DNA of 64,000 bases from JAWKOK01 sp963698255 (GTDB lineage Bacteria > Chloroflexota > Anaerolineae > Caldilineales > Caldilineaceae): assembly GCA_963698255.1 (NCBI GenBank), contig CAVOQD010000003.1, forward strand, positions 124,001 through 188,000. The letters run 5' to 3'. The position numbers were made by a program, and so were the translations under genes. The notes beneath the pieces are model-generated. The model made no database searches, had not been told where the DNA came from, and saw only the letters and a list, made by a program, of their open reading frames with translations. Below, one piece after another: positions 20,031 through 33,033 of the stretch (positions are counted from its first letter, which is position 1; every line of letters starts with the position of its first letter).

Positions 20031-20618
20031 TTATGTCAGCACCAGATCACAGGCCTCGGCCGGCATCCAGTGGGCATCCTCGCCTTCCCACTTGACATTG
20101 CAGCCCAGCGGATTGGTCAATGGCGTGCTGATCGCTTGGCCGGCAAGCAACTCGGTCAGGGCATTGTCCAGATCGTTGACCGTGGCCTTGTCGGCCTCGC
20201 GCGGGTTGTCGATGCCGCGGCCGGTGTAGACCAGCTTGCGATCTGCATCGAAGACGTAGAAGTGAGGCGTGCGCAGCGCACCGTAGGCCAGCGCCACTTC
20301 CTGAGACTTGTCACGCGCGTAGACCCAGGGGAAGTCTTGCTCCTCCATGCGCAGCACCATGTTGTCGAAGTCATCGGTCGGGTGGGTGATCTCGCTGTTT
20401 GAGTTGATGCCGATGAAGGCGACACCCTTGTCCGCGAACTTTTCCGCGGTCGCTCGGGTCACTTCGTCAGAGCCGACCACATACGGACAGTGGTTGCAGG
20501 TGAAGAAGACGACGAGCGCGTCTGCATCGGCAAAGTCCGCCAGACTGTAGGTCTTGCCGTCGGTCGCAGGCAGCGAAAAGTCAGGTGCAACTGCGCCAAT
20601 TTCCAGTGTAAATGCCAT
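20031..20618 (-). CDS. Thioredoxin-fold (AhpC/TSA-type) protein
   Basis: 195 residues, intact, with an AAGGAGAG ribosome-binding site. The start IGAVAPDFSLPATDGKTYSLADF is the peroxiredoxin/TlpA opening. The active site is TCNHCPYV, a CxxC with Asn-His between the cysteines, characteristic of a family of soluble thioredoxin-like proteins annotated as redoxins. The tail has a NPLGCNVKWEG motif with a third cysteine. No signal peptide is present. It probably reduces disulfides or peroxides in the cytosol. It follows the URO-D-type gene at 20644 on the same strand. Confidence 0.85.
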   Translation of the reverse strand: MAFTLEIGAVAPDFSLPATDGKTYSLADFADADALVVFFTCNHCPYVVGSDEVTRATAEKFADKGVAFIGINSNSEITHPTDDFDNMVLRMEEQDFPWVYARDKSQEVALAYGALRTPHFYVFDADRKLVYTGRGIDNPREADKATVNDLDNALTELLAGQAISTPLTNPLGCNVKWEGEDAHWMPAEACDLVLT

Positions 20619-20643
20619 GATCGTTCTCTCCTTTGAACTTTTC

Positions 20644-21780
20644 CTATTCCAATTCGCCCATGGGCTTCAGGTTGATGCCGTAGCCCCACATCTCGCGTAC
20701 AGTCTCCAGGTAGAACCAGTAGTTCTCAAGCGTTACGTCCGGCGGCACGCGATGGTCGGCAAAACCGATGTAGCCGCCTTCTTCGACCAGCGGCGTCAGA
20801 CGTTCAACCTCGCGCACGATGTCCTCCTTGCTGCCCTGAAGAATATGCTTGTCGAAACCGCCCATCATCAGCAGGTCAGGGCCATATTGCTTGCGCAGGG
20901 CGACCGGATCCGTGCCCCATGTGCCGACCTCCAGCGGGAACATGCAGTTGACGCCTGCGTCCAGCCAGCGCGGCAGCAGCAGATCGATCTTGCCGTCGCA
21001 GTCCAGCCAGATGACGTCGACGCCGTAGCTGTGCAGCAGATCGGTGATGCGGCGATACTGAGGCATCAGGTAACGGTCAAAGTGGCGGGGGCTGATCAGC
21101 GGACCCGAATTGTAGGCCATGTCCTCCCACATGCCACAGGCGTCGAACTGGCCGCCCGTGTTCAGAATGCGTGTCAACGTGCCGAGCACGCAGTCGGTGA
21201 CCGTGATGACCATCTCCTCGAAGAGCTTGGGATCATCGTAGACGATGTAGGAGATGTTCTCCAGCCCCATCCAGTTGCGCAGTTTTCCAAAGACGCTGCC
21301 GCCGGGCAGCACGGCCAGCACCTCACGATCCGGGTCGGTCCAGACCTTGACTCGTTCATCCCAGTCCGCCGGGTAGCGGGCCGGATTGTCCGGATCGAGT
21401 CGCGGCTTGAAGTGGGTCTCCCAACTGTCGCGGTCTGACAGGAGATGGTGCTGAGGTTGCGGGATCGAACCCATAAACTTCTTGCGCAGGACGCGTACGC
21501 CGTCGGCCTGCTGTTCGATCACATGATCGCCCATATCCTCCAAGACCTTCTGTTCAAAGGCCGGCGCCAGATCGGAGCCGACGCCGACGACACGCCCGCC
21601 GGCTTCGATACCCGAGTCCATGCCGAAAAAGGCGTCGCTGTTGCGCCGGTTGACCCACTTCGGCAGCCCTTGCTCATGCCAGATCGGCAGCGTTTCGTCC
21701 CAGAAATTGAAATCCATGATCGGTGAGCGATCACGCGATTGATAGTGCATTGTTGCCGTGAATCGTTGACGGTCATTCAT
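20644..21780 (-). CDS. URO-D-family methyltransferase, partner of the adjacent corrinoid protein
   Basis: 378 residues from the ATG at 21780 (MNDRQRFTATMHYQSRDRSPI), intact. It shows the URO-D-family barrel layout: RSPIMDFNFWDETLPIWHEQGLP at the N-terminus, FDACGMWEDMAYNSGPLISP, VIWLDCDGKIDLLLPRWLDAGV and LLMMGGFDKHIL. The Asp-Cys-Asp in the fifth-strand region replaces the His found in thiol-dependent MtaA proteins, which suggests a substrate-demethylating rather than CoM-type role (inference). A corrinoid protein gene lies immediately upstream on the same strand (22193-22825), a typical methyltransferase/corrinoid pairing. Confidence 0.82.
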   Translation of the reverse strand: MNDRQRFTATMHYQSRDRSPIMDFNFWDETLPIWHEQGLPKWVNRRNSDAFFGMDSGIEAGGRVVGVGSDLAPAFEQKVLEDMGDHVIEQQADGVRVLRKKFMGSIPQPQHHLLSDRDSWETHFKPRLDPDNPARYPADWDERVKVWTDPDREVLAVLPGGSVFGKLRNWMGLENISYIVYDDPKLFEEMVITVTDCVLGTLTRILNTGGQFDACGMWEDMAYNSGPLISPRHFDRYLMPQYRRITDLLHSYGVDVIWLDCDGKIDLLLPRWLDAGVNCMFPLEVGTWGTDPVALRKQYGPDLLMMGGFDKHILQGSKEDIVREVERLTPLVEEGGYIGFADHRVPPDVTLENYWFYLETVREMWGYGINLKPMGELE

Positions 21781-22192
21781 CTGCAATGCTCCCAACATGA
21801 AAAAGGAAGGACAATTGTCAACGCTCAACTGTCAATTGCCAATCGTCAATGATCTGATTCACGAGCAACTTCGCATTGAGAATTGAACGTTGACAACTGT
21901 CAATTAATGTTTGATATCTTCATTTTCGTGTCTCTCTCAGGCCGCCAGATCTGCGTAGATCAAAAAAGGCTCAGAGCCGCCGGTCCAAACCGGGTATCGC
22001 TCTTTGCCTTCGACATGTGCAGGAATCCGCTGAAATCCATTGGTGTGCGATCCGGTTTTGCCCCGGACAGAACCACCAACCAACAGTCGTGCGCAGCCAT
22101 GCCATGGCAGATTGCGGTCTCCGATCGTTGGATGGGAGGAGGGGACCCCGGAACGACTGTTGAAGCCGCTCCGGGGATGAAAATTTCGGAAA
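21781..22192. other. Intergenic region between corrinoid and URO-D genes, 412 bp
   Basis: The left part carries short AT-rich repeats, with ATTGTCAACG (from 21813) and CGTTGACAA near 21891-21899 inverted, plus several GTCAATT units. The right part (21947-22190) is GC-richer, with a frame that gives no recognisable protein. I looked for cobalamin-riboswitch hallmarks on the minus strand and did not find them. Confidence 0.4.
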
Positions 22193-22825
22193 CTAGCCAA
22201 CCAACTGGGTGGCCAATGTGGCTGCTTGGCTGGCGTCCTTGGCATACCCATCGGCGCCGATCTGATCGGCAAATGCCTGGGTCACCGGTGCGCCGCCGAC
22301 CAACACCTTCACCTGGTCGCGCACGCCGGCATCTTGCAGGCTGCTGATCACGGCCTTCATGTTGGGCATGGTGGTGGTCAGGAGCGCTGAAACGGCGATC
22401 ATGCCCGCTCCGTCGTTCACGGCTTCAACAAACTTGGCCGGGGCGACGTTGACACCAAGATCAACAATTTCAAAACCGGCGCCTTCGAGCATCATGCCGA
22501 CGAGGTTCTTGCCGATGTCGTGCAGATCGCCCTGGACGGTGCCGATGACGACGGTGCCGACCGGTTCGACATCCTCTTCGACGAGGTAGGGTCGCAGTAT
22601 GCCTAGCCCGGACTTCATGGCACGAGCCGCCACCAGCATCTCGGGGACGAAGAAGGTGCCTTCTTCAAAATAGGCGCCGACCTGGCTCATGGCTTTGACC
22701 AAGCCGTCGTCCAGCACGGAACGGGCCGAAACGCCGGCGTCCAACGCCGCCTGCACTTCCGCCTCAACCAAGCCCGCGTCACCGTCGATGACACCGTCGT
22801 AGATGGCCTGCAGATTCTCTTGCAT
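22193..22825 (-). CDS. Corrinoid (B12-binding) methyltransferase protein
   Basis: 210 residues, intact. The N-terminal helical cap (about residues 1-85) contains FEEGTFFVPEMLVAARAM. The C-terminal Rossmann domain has the cobalamin-ligand motif GDLHDIGKN (DxHxxG, lower-axial His), then SALLTTTMPNMKAVI and VLVGGAPVTQAFADQIGADGYAKDA. This is the MtbC/MttC/MtgC class that carries a methyl group between substrate methyltransferase and methyl-acceptor protein. The ATG has a GAAGGAG ribosome-binding site. The URO-D-family gene downstream is the probable partner. The upstream 269-base gap holds imperfect repeats of GGGACAAAT and no riboswitch I can recognise. Confidence 0.9.
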   Translation of the reverse strand: MQENLQAIYDGVIDGDAGLVEAEVQAALDAGVSARSVLDDGLVKAMSQVGAYFEEGTFFVPEMLVAARAMKSGLGILRPYLVEEDVEPVGTVVIGTVQGDLHDIGKNLVGMMLEGAGFEIVDLGVNVAPAKFVEAVNDGAGMIAVSALLTTTMPNMKAVISSLQDAGVRDQVKVLVGGAPVTQAFADQIGADGYAKDASQAATLATQLVG

Positions 22826-23094
22826 TTGGAACTCCTTCTCTTGTGGGTGTGTTGAGCAACCTGTGATGCGCGATTAAAACGCATCTTGAATGAGTATACC
22901 GATCAATGCCAAAAATGGGTAGTGATATTTGTCCCCACTTTGGAAGTACAAATGTCCCACAGTTCCCAAATAGCCCAGGGTCCATGGTATCATCTGAACA
23001 TCAAAATCCAGGGTTCGAGAGGCGACTGCGTGATTTTCGTGCGCTGAGCTGGAAAGCGCCGCCTGCGAACTTCATCTAAATCCGGTTGGTGACC

Positions 23095-25295
<2,201 letters not shown>

Positions 25296-25303
25296 ATGAG
25301 GAA

Positions 25304-25343
25304 AAAAAGGCGCCGGGGCAGTGCAACTGCCCCGGCGCCTTTT
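25304..25343. terminator. Bidirectional Rho-independent terminator
   Basis: AAAAGGCGCCGGGGCAG (25305-25321) and CTGCCCCGGCGCCTTTT (25327-25343) form a perfect 17-bp stem, with A-run and T-run on the two sides. It serves the convergent tex (plus) and UDP-glucose pyrophosphorylase (minus) genes. Confidence 0.9.
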
Positions 25344-25355
25344 CAATTTGTAGAC

Positions 25356-26807
25356 TCAGTCACCGACGATCAGCGTGCCGTCGGCGATGTGGACCGGGCC
25401 GGAGCCGTTGCTGGAGAGCAGTACGGTTCCTTCCAGCACGATATCCCTGCCGAAATAGACGTCACCGTTGATGGTCAAGCGCGTGCAGTTGAGCAACGAC
25501 GGCGCGCCATGGGGGAAACGCAACTGCATGTCGTCGATCACCTGGTAGTGGTCGCTATCGAGATCCACCAGTGGCGGACGTCGCGGCGGACCTGCATGGC
25601 GGTCCGGGTTGAGCTGGATGGTGAAGTCATCGTTGAGCACGTAGGCGTCGGACATGAGGACCAGCAGGTCGTTGTTCTTCTTCACCGGCACGAAGCGACT
25701 GCGCGGCACGCGAATCGCCTGCGCCCCTTCAAAGACGTGAATGGCCGATCCCATGGCCGTCTCCAGTTGGTAGACGGGCGGCGTGCCGGGCTGAGTCGGG
25801 TCGATGGGCTTTTCGTTGCGAATCAGCGGCAGGCCCAGAACGCCGTTCGCGTTCGTCCAGCACCTTGCGTAGCGTCGGCAGATGGATCCAGAGGTTGTTG
25901 GTGTTGAAAAATCGGTAGCGATCAATATCCTGGAAGAGTCTGGGTTTCGTCCGGCGGACACTGGGCAAGCTCGCGCAGAATCAACTGGCCGTTTTCCAGT
26001 TGAGCCAGATGGCCGCCTTTGCGGTCCGCGCGTGTGCGATGCGCAACCTCCATCAAGAAGGGCAGGCGCTCTTCGGCGAAGTAGCCGAGAATCTCCGTAT
26101 CAAGTACCGCGCCCAGATTGTCCGAATTGCTGACAAAAGCATACTCGTATCCGCCCTCCAACAATTGATCCAGCGTGCCGCTGGTCGAAATGGCGGCGTA
26201 GAGATCGCCGTGGCCGGGCGGATTCCATTCTTTGGCCGGAGATTCGGGCCAATACGCGGGAGCCATTGACTCTTTGCAGATCTTCGGCACCTTGTGCTGC
26301 ACAAACCCGAAGGGGATAGCCTGCTCGAAGTCATCGTATTCGGCCAGAGCCTGCAGACGTCTTTTCGTGGGTGGCAAAACTGTTCATCAGCACCAGCGGC
26401 AGACCGACATTCCACTTCTCACGCATGTGCTGAATCTGCTGGACCGTGATGTCCAGGAAGCTCAGCCCTTCCTTGACCGGCAGCAGGGACTTGGGACCGT
26501 CCATGCCCATGCTGGTGCCCAGTCCGCCGTTGAGCTTGATCATCACCACCTTGTCGAGGACAGCTTCTCCTGCGATGGCGTAGCGGTCGTCCAGCGCCTC
26601 ATAGTCGGGAATCGCGCCGACCGGACCTGCCTCGTGGCTGGAGATGTAGCCGGTCGCTCCGGCCACGAGCTGATTGTAGTAATAGTGAAAGACATGGATC
26701 ATCATGTCGGACAGATCCGCCGCTTCCATTTTGGCAGCAAACGGCGCGAACTTCACAGCGTTGGTCGTGTCTTCTCTCAACAGCTCCTGATAGCTCATGA
26801 TTGACAT
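25356..26807 (-). CDS. UTP--glucose-1-phosphate uridylyltransferase (UDPGP family), frameshifted
   Basis: Makes UDP-glucose from UTP and glucose-1-phosphate. It belongs to the eukaryote-type UDPGP family, unlike GalU. MSIMSYQELL (ATG at 26807, preceded by AGGGGGA) leads to the nucleotide-binding loop KLNGGLGTSMGMDGPKSLLP and LPLVLMNSFATHEKT. Then, in a new frame after about 26360, come PFGFVQHKVPKI, GHGDLYAAI and AFVSNSDNLGAVLD. A further change near 25930 gives DIDRYRFFNTNNLWI, and another near 25860 gives the C-terminal left-handed beta-helix (SLLNCTRLTINGDVYFGRDIVLEG). About three indels are needed. Total length is close to 480 residues, normal for the family. Confidence 0.87.
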
Positions 26808-27300
26808 TGATACGGTCCCCCTTGCTTCCGCTTCGGCAGACATCATTGCCCGCCGGTCGGCGACTCGAAACTGAAGGCATGGAGCAACAGATTATTGTAA
26901 ATCACACTTGCAGTGTGACGGCGCTGCCAAAGAAACCTGTCCGCCTTGAAGGGTGAAATCTCGGCTGATGCAACTTGTCAGACTACAAGTCAGACCTACA
27001 AAAATATGGCCGTATTGCAACTTCAGTTTACTGATCAGATATTCAATCCACGACTCGTATCACTGGAACGCCAACCATCATTGTGGCGCCGATCGGACGC
27101 GGCCAATTACGGCTTCCCATCGTGATTCCTGTCGGGATTGATCTATGAATGCAGGCGATGGTTGTTCGGGTAGATCGCCTTTTATCCCCTGGAGAACGTC
27201 TCCGGGGAGTGCGGATGCTTCATCGGGGTTCGGACCGCATTCCTTCGGATTCTCCATTGATCCGACAGTCTTGGCAGGATTTCTGTGTGTGAAGTTGCCC
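26808..27300. other. Intergenic region, 493 bp
   Basis: This lies between the gamma-glutamyltransferase stop and the UDPGP start (both minus). AGGCGAT (27152-27158) and ATCGCCT near 27174-27180 form a hairpin followed on the plus strand by TTTA. CCCTGGAGA/TCTCCGGGG and TCCGAA/TTCGGA are shorter palindromes. The part near 26880-27060 is AT-rich. I see no gene. Confidence 0.4.
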
Positions 27301-28992
27301 CTACCAGCCGACGGCGCATCCGTCCTTGCGCGGCTCGCTGCCGGCAATGAGGACGCCTGTCGCCGGATCGCGCAGGATGATCTGGCCGCCGCCGAACATG
27401 CCGCGTGCAAAGCCGTCCACCGGGATCAGACGGTGCCCGCGCCGCGCCAGTTCCGCCAGCGTGGCAAAGCTCCATCCCTCTTCCATGCTGATGGCGCCGC
27501 CGACCTGTCCGGCCCCTGTTCCGCCTTCCGGCGAGGCCAACTGCCAGCGCGGCACGTCCAGCGCCTGCTGCGGGTTCATGCCCAGGTCGATCATGTTGAC
27601 CAGCATCTGGAAGTGACCCTGGGGCTGCATGTAGCCGCCCATGACGCCGAAGCAGGCGTGCAGTTCGCCGGCATGCTCGCCCTGGTTGTAGACGGTCATG
27701 GCCGGGATGATGGTCTGGTAGGGGCGTTTGTCCGGGGCCAACGCGTTGGGGTGTTCGGGATCGAGTTCGAAGAGCGACGCCCGGTTCTGCAGGCTGACGC
27801 CGGTGCCGGGCACGACCAGATCCGCTGCCTGTGCCCATGAAGAGGCTGTTGATGAAGCTGCAGGCGTTGCCGTCGCCGTCGACGACGCTCAGGTAGACCG
27901 TGTCCGATCCGGCCATGGGATCGCCGTAGGGCACATCCTGCGCGGCTGCGGCCATGTCGATGTCCCGGCGGCGCTGATCGGCGTATTCGACGCTGGTCAG
28001 TGCGTCCAGGGGAATGTCGAAGACACGGGGATCGCAGACCCACTGCTGGGCGTCGGCAAAGCCGATACGCATGCACTCGATCATGACGTGCAGGCGGTCG
28101 GCCTCGCTCATGTGGGCCAGGTCAAAGCCGGCCGCCAGGTTGACGGCGATGATGGCGGCCAGGCCCTGGCCGTTGGGCGGGCACTCGTAGAGCGTGACGC
28201 CGCGATAGTCGGCCGTGATCGGCTCGTCCCAGGTGGAGACGTGGGCGGCCATGTCGTCCGGCGTGATCCAGCCGCCGTAGCGTTGCACATGTTCGCTCAG
28301 CTTGCGGGCAAAGTCACCGCGATAGATGTAATCCTTGCCTTCGGCGGCAATGCCGCGCAGCGTTTGTGCCAGGTTGGGCATGCGCATGAGTTCGGCCGGG
28401 CGCGGCGCTCGGCCGTCGATGAGCAGTTCGTGGCCGCTGGGCTGAACCGGGCCGTTGTCCAGGTCGCCGCTCTCCCAGTCCGGGTCTCGGCGCAGTTTCT
28501 TCTCCTGCGAGCAGCCAGCCGGTGGCGATCAACTCGCTGACCGGATAGCCGTTTTCCGCGGTCCAGATGGCCGGCTGCAGCACGTCGGCCAGCGTCCATG
28601 CGCCCGTGCCGTTCCAGCAGATCGCTCCAGCCGGCGACGGTGCCCGGCACGCTGACCGAATGGCCGGTATATGCCGGCATCTTCGTGTAGCCAAGCGAAG
28701 TGATCGCCTCGATCGATGCGGCGGCCGGGGCACGTCCCGAGCCGTTGAGCGCCGTGACCTGCCGGGTTTCGGCATCATAGTAGAGCGCAAAACAATCGCC
28801 GCCGATGCCGGTCGAGAGCGGTTCGACGACGTTGAGCATGGCGGCGGTGGCGATGGCCGCATCGGCTGCGTTGCCGCCGGCTTTGAGCATGTCGAGGCCG
28901 GCCTGGGCCGCCAGCGGCTGGCTGGTAGCGACCATGCCGCGGGTGGCCAACACGTTGCTTCGTCGGGATCGGAAGGTAGCGTCAATGTGCAT
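27301..28992 (-). CDS. Gamma-glutamyltransferase family protein, frameshifted
   Basis: Ntn-hydrolase that cleaves or transfers gamma-glutamyl groups (glutathione and relatives), autoprocessed into two chains. The N-terminal part (RGMVATSQPLAAQAGLDMLKAGGNAADAAIA, NVVEPLSTGIGGDCFALYYD, LNGSGRAP) is in frame from 28992. Frames change near 28600 and 28510, and the middle (PNLAQTLRGIAAEGKDYIYRGDFA) continues. The small chain should begin at the Thr of GSDTVYLSVVDGDGNACSFIN, aligned with the catalytic Thr of GGT. Another break near 27830 precedes GVSLQNRASLFELDPEHPNALAP and MGGYMQPQGHFQMLVNM. The motif set resembles YwrD-like GGT homologues more than secreted GGT, and no signal peptide is seen, so it is likely cytosolic. 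Confidence 0.86.
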
Positions 28993-29100
28993 TTTCTGTC
29001 CTTTGGGATCTGGTGAAGGGGATGGCGAAACAATTTGGTTTGTTTCAGTCTACATCGCTTGGCAACATTGGCAAAACGGATTGCACTTTGACGAACATAA

Positions 29101-29147
29101 AATCGAGGAGGGGTGAGGGCTTATTCAGCCCTCACCCCTCCTCGATT
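29101..29147 (-). terminator. Perfect 21-bp hairpin after the second corrinoid gene
   Basis: Arms at 29101-29121 and 29127-29147 (AATCGAGGAGGGGTGAGGGCT and its complement) are perfect around a 5-base loop. On the minus strand the stem is followed by TTTATG, a weak T-tract. It lies 21 bases after the corrinoid gene stop. Confidence 0.75.
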
Positions 29148-29168
29148 CTGACAGATGATTCGCCTACG

Positions 29169-29860
<692 letters not shown>

Positions 29861-29922
29861 CTCCTTCTATTGCCGTCCCATGCAGAAGAGCAACAAGACG
29901 AGCATGCGTTGCCCGAATTCGA

Positions 29923-29953
29923 GCAAAGAGGCCCCACATGGAAGCCTCTTTGC
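29923..29953 (-). terminator. Hairpin between fhs and the corrinoid gene
   Basis: GCAAAGAGGC (29923-29932) and GCCTCTTTGC (29944-29953) form a perfect 10-bp stem. It is flanked by the outer pair CCCGAATTCGAG and CTCAAATTCGGG (29912-29923 and about 29984-29995). It may be a terminator after fhs or a structured leader of the corrinoid gene. Confidence 0.5.
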
Positions 29954-30052
29954 GGTCCCTTTATACTACTGGTACCTACTTTATCTCAAATTCGGGTGCT
30001 ATCCTTCTGCAAAACGTCATCTCAGAAAAGATGATCCCGGTGTGTCTTTGGT

Positions 30053-30200
30053 CTAGCAGGCTGTCGGAGTGACCAAGAAATAGACCGCGGATGCGGCGAA
30101 TTAGGCGGAAACAGCCGGATTTTTCTGATTTTATCGGCATTTATCAGCCAAATCCGCCTAATCCGCGGTCTATCGGCGTTCTGCTCCGACAGGCTGCTAG
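30053..30200. mobile_element. CTAG-bounded 148-bp palindromic element, copy A
   Basis: The termini CTAGCAGGCTGTCGGAG (30053-30069) and CTCCGACAGGCTGCTAG (30184-30200) are inverted with one mismatch. Inside, ATAGACCGCGG and CCGCGGTCTAT pair as an inner palindrome. The same element lies inverted at 33034-33181. The outer CTAG supplies the TAG stop codon of fhs (30197-30199). CTAG at both ends may be a 4-bp target duplication. It carries no coding capacity and looks like a MITE. Confidence 0.72.
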
Positions 30201-31910
30201 AACAGCCCCACGACCTGGCCGGTCTCAAAGTCGATGTCAACGTTTTCGGCCGCCGGATGGCTGGGCAGGCCGGGCATGGTGCGCATGTCGCCGACCAGCG
30301 GATAGATGAAGCCTGCTCCGACACTGGCGCGCACTTCCCTGATCGGCAGGGTGAAGCCGCTGGGCGCGCCCTTGAGCTTGGGATCGTGGGAGAGGCTGAG
30401 ATGGGTCTTGGCCATGCAGATGGGCAGATTGCCGAACCCGTTGCGTTCGTAGCTGCGAATCTGGGTATTGGCCTTGCCTTCATACGACACGCCATCGGCG
30501 CCGTAGATCTCGCGGGCGATGGTCTCAATCTTCTCCTTGATGGGCAGATCCACGTCGTAGAGGAACTTGAACTCGCTCGGCTCTTCGGCCGCTTCAACGA
30601 CGGCCTGGGCCAGGTCGACGGCCCCGGCGCCGCCTTCGGCCCAGTGGCGCGAGGTGGCGCAGCGCACGCCCATCTCCTTGGCGACCTCGAAGACGGCTTC
30701 GACTTCGCTGTCGTAGTCGGTGGTGAAGTGGTTGACGCAGACAACCGGGCTGACGCCCTGCTTCTGCATGTTCTCGATCTGCTTGCGCAGGTTGGACGCG
30801 CCCTCGTAGACATCGTCCGGATTTTCCTGCACCATCTCTTCCGGCAGCGGGCGGCCGGGGATGACCCGGTACTTGCCCGTGTGCGACTTGAGCGCACGGA
30901 TGGTGGCGACAACCACAGTCGCATCGGGCGTCAGACCGCTGTATCGACACTTGATGTTGAAGAACTTCTCTGCGCCGATGTCCGCGCCGAAGCCGGCTTC
31001 CGTGAACAGATAGTCGGCCGTCTTGATGCCGATCTGGTCGGCCAGGACCGAGCTGTTGCCGTGGGCGATGTTGGCGAAGGGGCCGGCGTGGACCAGCGCC
31101 GGCGTGTTCTCCAACGTCTGGAAGATATTGGGCTTGATGGCCTCTTTCATGAGCACCGTCATGGCGCCGGCTGCCCGCAGATCCTCGGCGGTCACCGGTT
31201 TTCTGTCGAAGTTCTGGCCGATGACGATGCGGCTGAAGCGTTCGCGCATATCTTCCAAGACTGGTGGTCAGCGCCAGGATCGCCATCACTTCGCTGGCCA
31301 CGGTGATGTCGAAGCCGGTCTGGCGCGGCCGGCCGTCCGGCTTGGCCCCCAGCCCGCTGACAATGCTGCGCAATTCACGGTCGTTGACATCCATGACGCG
31401 GCGCCAGGTGATGCTGTAGGGATCGATGCCCAGCTCGTTGCCCTGGAAGATGTGGTTGTCGATCATGGCGGCCAGCAGATTGTTGGCCGCGGTGATGGCG
31501 TGGATGTCGCCGGTCATGTGCAGGTTGAACTGCTCCATGGGCACGACCTGGGAGTAGCCGCCGCCGGCCGCGCCGCCCTTGATGCCAAAGGTCGGCCCCT
31601 GAGAGGGCTGACGGATGGCGATGGTTGCCGTCTTGCCGATGTGCTTCATGGCCTGACCCAGGCCGACCGTGGTGGTCGATTTGCCTTCGCCCAACGGCGT
31701 CGGCGTGATGGCCGTGACCAGAATGTACTTGGCGTTGGGGCGATCCTTGAGTTTGTCGATGGTTTCGAGCTTGACCTTGGCGATCTTGTCGCCGTAGATC
31801 TCGATGTCGCTGCGCTCCAGGCCCATCTTTTCGGCGATGGCCTCAATGGGTTCCAGCGTGGCGGCCTGGGCGATCTCGATGTCGCTTGGGACTGTTGATT
31901 TTGAAGACAT
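30197..31910 (-). CDS. fhs: Formate--tetrahydrofolate ligase, frameshifted
   Basis: Interconverts formate + THF + ATP and 10-formyl-THF, the formate end of the folate one-carbon pathway. The ATG at 31910 (MSSKSTVPSDIEIAQAATLEPI) has an AGGAGC ribosome-binding site. The ATP loop TPTPLGEGKSTTTVGLGQA is near residue 70. GPTFGIKGGAAGGGYSQVVPM and NLHMTGDIHAITAANNLLAA are diagnostic. The frame breaks after LALTTSL at a TT near 31258-31262 and continues EDMRERFSRIVIG through GLTPDATVVVATIRALKSHTG to the end GQVVGLF. About 571 residues, slightly above the usual 555. Its TAG stop is supplied by the palindromic element at 30053-30200. Neighbours (corrinoid protein, MetF, MetV, AcsE-like) place it in a methyl-to-formate or acetogenic-type branch. 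Confidence 0.95.
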
Positions 31911-31992
31911 AGCGTCTTTGCTCCTGTTGTTCGCAGATGGATAGTCTATGGATGGTTCGATGGTGAAAACACTGATTCGGGTACTGGGATTA

Positions 31993-32947
31993 TTATGGCG
32001 AGTACGCAATCGCTTGGTCTGTCAGATCACGGTGAAATTGGCACGTCCAATCGACCGCACGGAAGCCGTGGTTCGAGTAGAAGAGCAGCGCACGGTGGTT
32101 GTCCCACGCTGTTGAGATCGCCGCATGGCGATAGCCGGCCTGCTTGGCCTCGACCAGCCCGCGCGCCAGCAGTGCACGCCCCAGCCGCTTTCCCTGGTGC
32201 GGATCCGTCCACCCAGAGCCACATGCAGAAGGTCCATTCCGTCCATAGCCGGTATCTTGCGAGAACTCGCTCGCGCAGAGCATCTTACAGATGCCAATCT
32301 GCTCGTCCTCCTGAAACGCCCTGACGGTAATATTGGGCAAACGTCCTGCGCTCGATCCGTGCTCAACCGCAATCTCGCAGTCGATCGTCAAGATCTTCCG
32401 CTGGCTGCGTCGGCTCAAAGTCCGGCCAGTCGAGGAAGACTTCGCCGTTGGATGCCTGATACCCATTGAAGAGCAGCAGGGCCTGCACGTGTTCAAGGCT
32501 GTTCGAGATGAATGCATGGGGGAAGGCGTAGAAGGGGTAGCGGTAGGCCTGTGGGAAAGCGATGACCGCCTTCCGCCCTCGTTTGTGCAGCCAAGCCTCG
32601 GCCTGTGTCAGCAGCGCCTGTCCCACGTCACGCCGGCCGCGAGGATAGGCCAGAAAGCGGATGACGCCGACGGACTCCTCGCCAACTTTGGATGGACCTT
32701 CTCCGACGTGGACAAAACCAAGCAAATGGCTGCCATTCCGGGCCTCATCCGGCGTCTCTTCCTGGGCCACGAACAATACCTCTGCGGCCAGTCGTTCCCC
32801 GTTGTTTTCGATACCGCACTGGCCGGCGATGGCCTCCACCATTTCCGACGGCTCAATCGGGTAGCAATGCGGCACAGAGCGAGTGAGATCGTTGTAAATG
32901 CGTGTCAGCGCAATGAGATGGTCGGGCTGGTATTCGATGACCTTCAC
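31993..32947 (-). CDS. Tandem GNAT-family N-acetyltransferase, frameshifted
   Basis: Two GNAT-like domains in about 318 residues. Domain 1 (MKVIEYQPDHLIALTRIYNDL to about residue 165) has LLGFVHVGEG and the acetyl-CoA loop region GVIRFLAYPRGRRDVGQALLTQAEAWLHKRG. After a break near 32385, domain 2 has ITVRAFQEDEQIGICKML and HQGKRLGRALLARGLVEAKQAGYRHAAI, a clear R/QxxGxG/A motif, followed by NHRALLFYSNHGF. At least one further indel lies near 32180-32240, where the WLWVDPHHQGK-like strand is split between frames. The acceptor substrate is unknown. It lies just upstream of fhs on the same strand. Confidence 0.75.
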
Positions 32948-32979
32948 GGACGATCTCCTAATTCTGGATGGTTGTTCGC

Positions 32980-33008
32980 GTGGGGACAGGTCTCAGACCT
33001 GTCCCCAC
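32980..33008. repeat. GTGGGGACAGGTCT palindrome
   Basis: GTGGGGACAGGTCT and AGACCTGTCCCCAC form a perfect 14-bp inverted repeat with a single central base. It lies upstream of the GNAT gene (minus), in its likely promoter or leader, and only 25 bases from the element at 33034. Confidence 0.7.
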
Positions 33009-33033
33009 AGACCTGCCCCTTCGCGATGGTTCC

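Noticed and set aside
20644..22825. Cobalamin riboswitch upstream of the corrinoid and URO-D genes
   Set aside because: I looked for the B12-box and the conserved core on the minus strand upstream of 22825 and between the genes and found neither.
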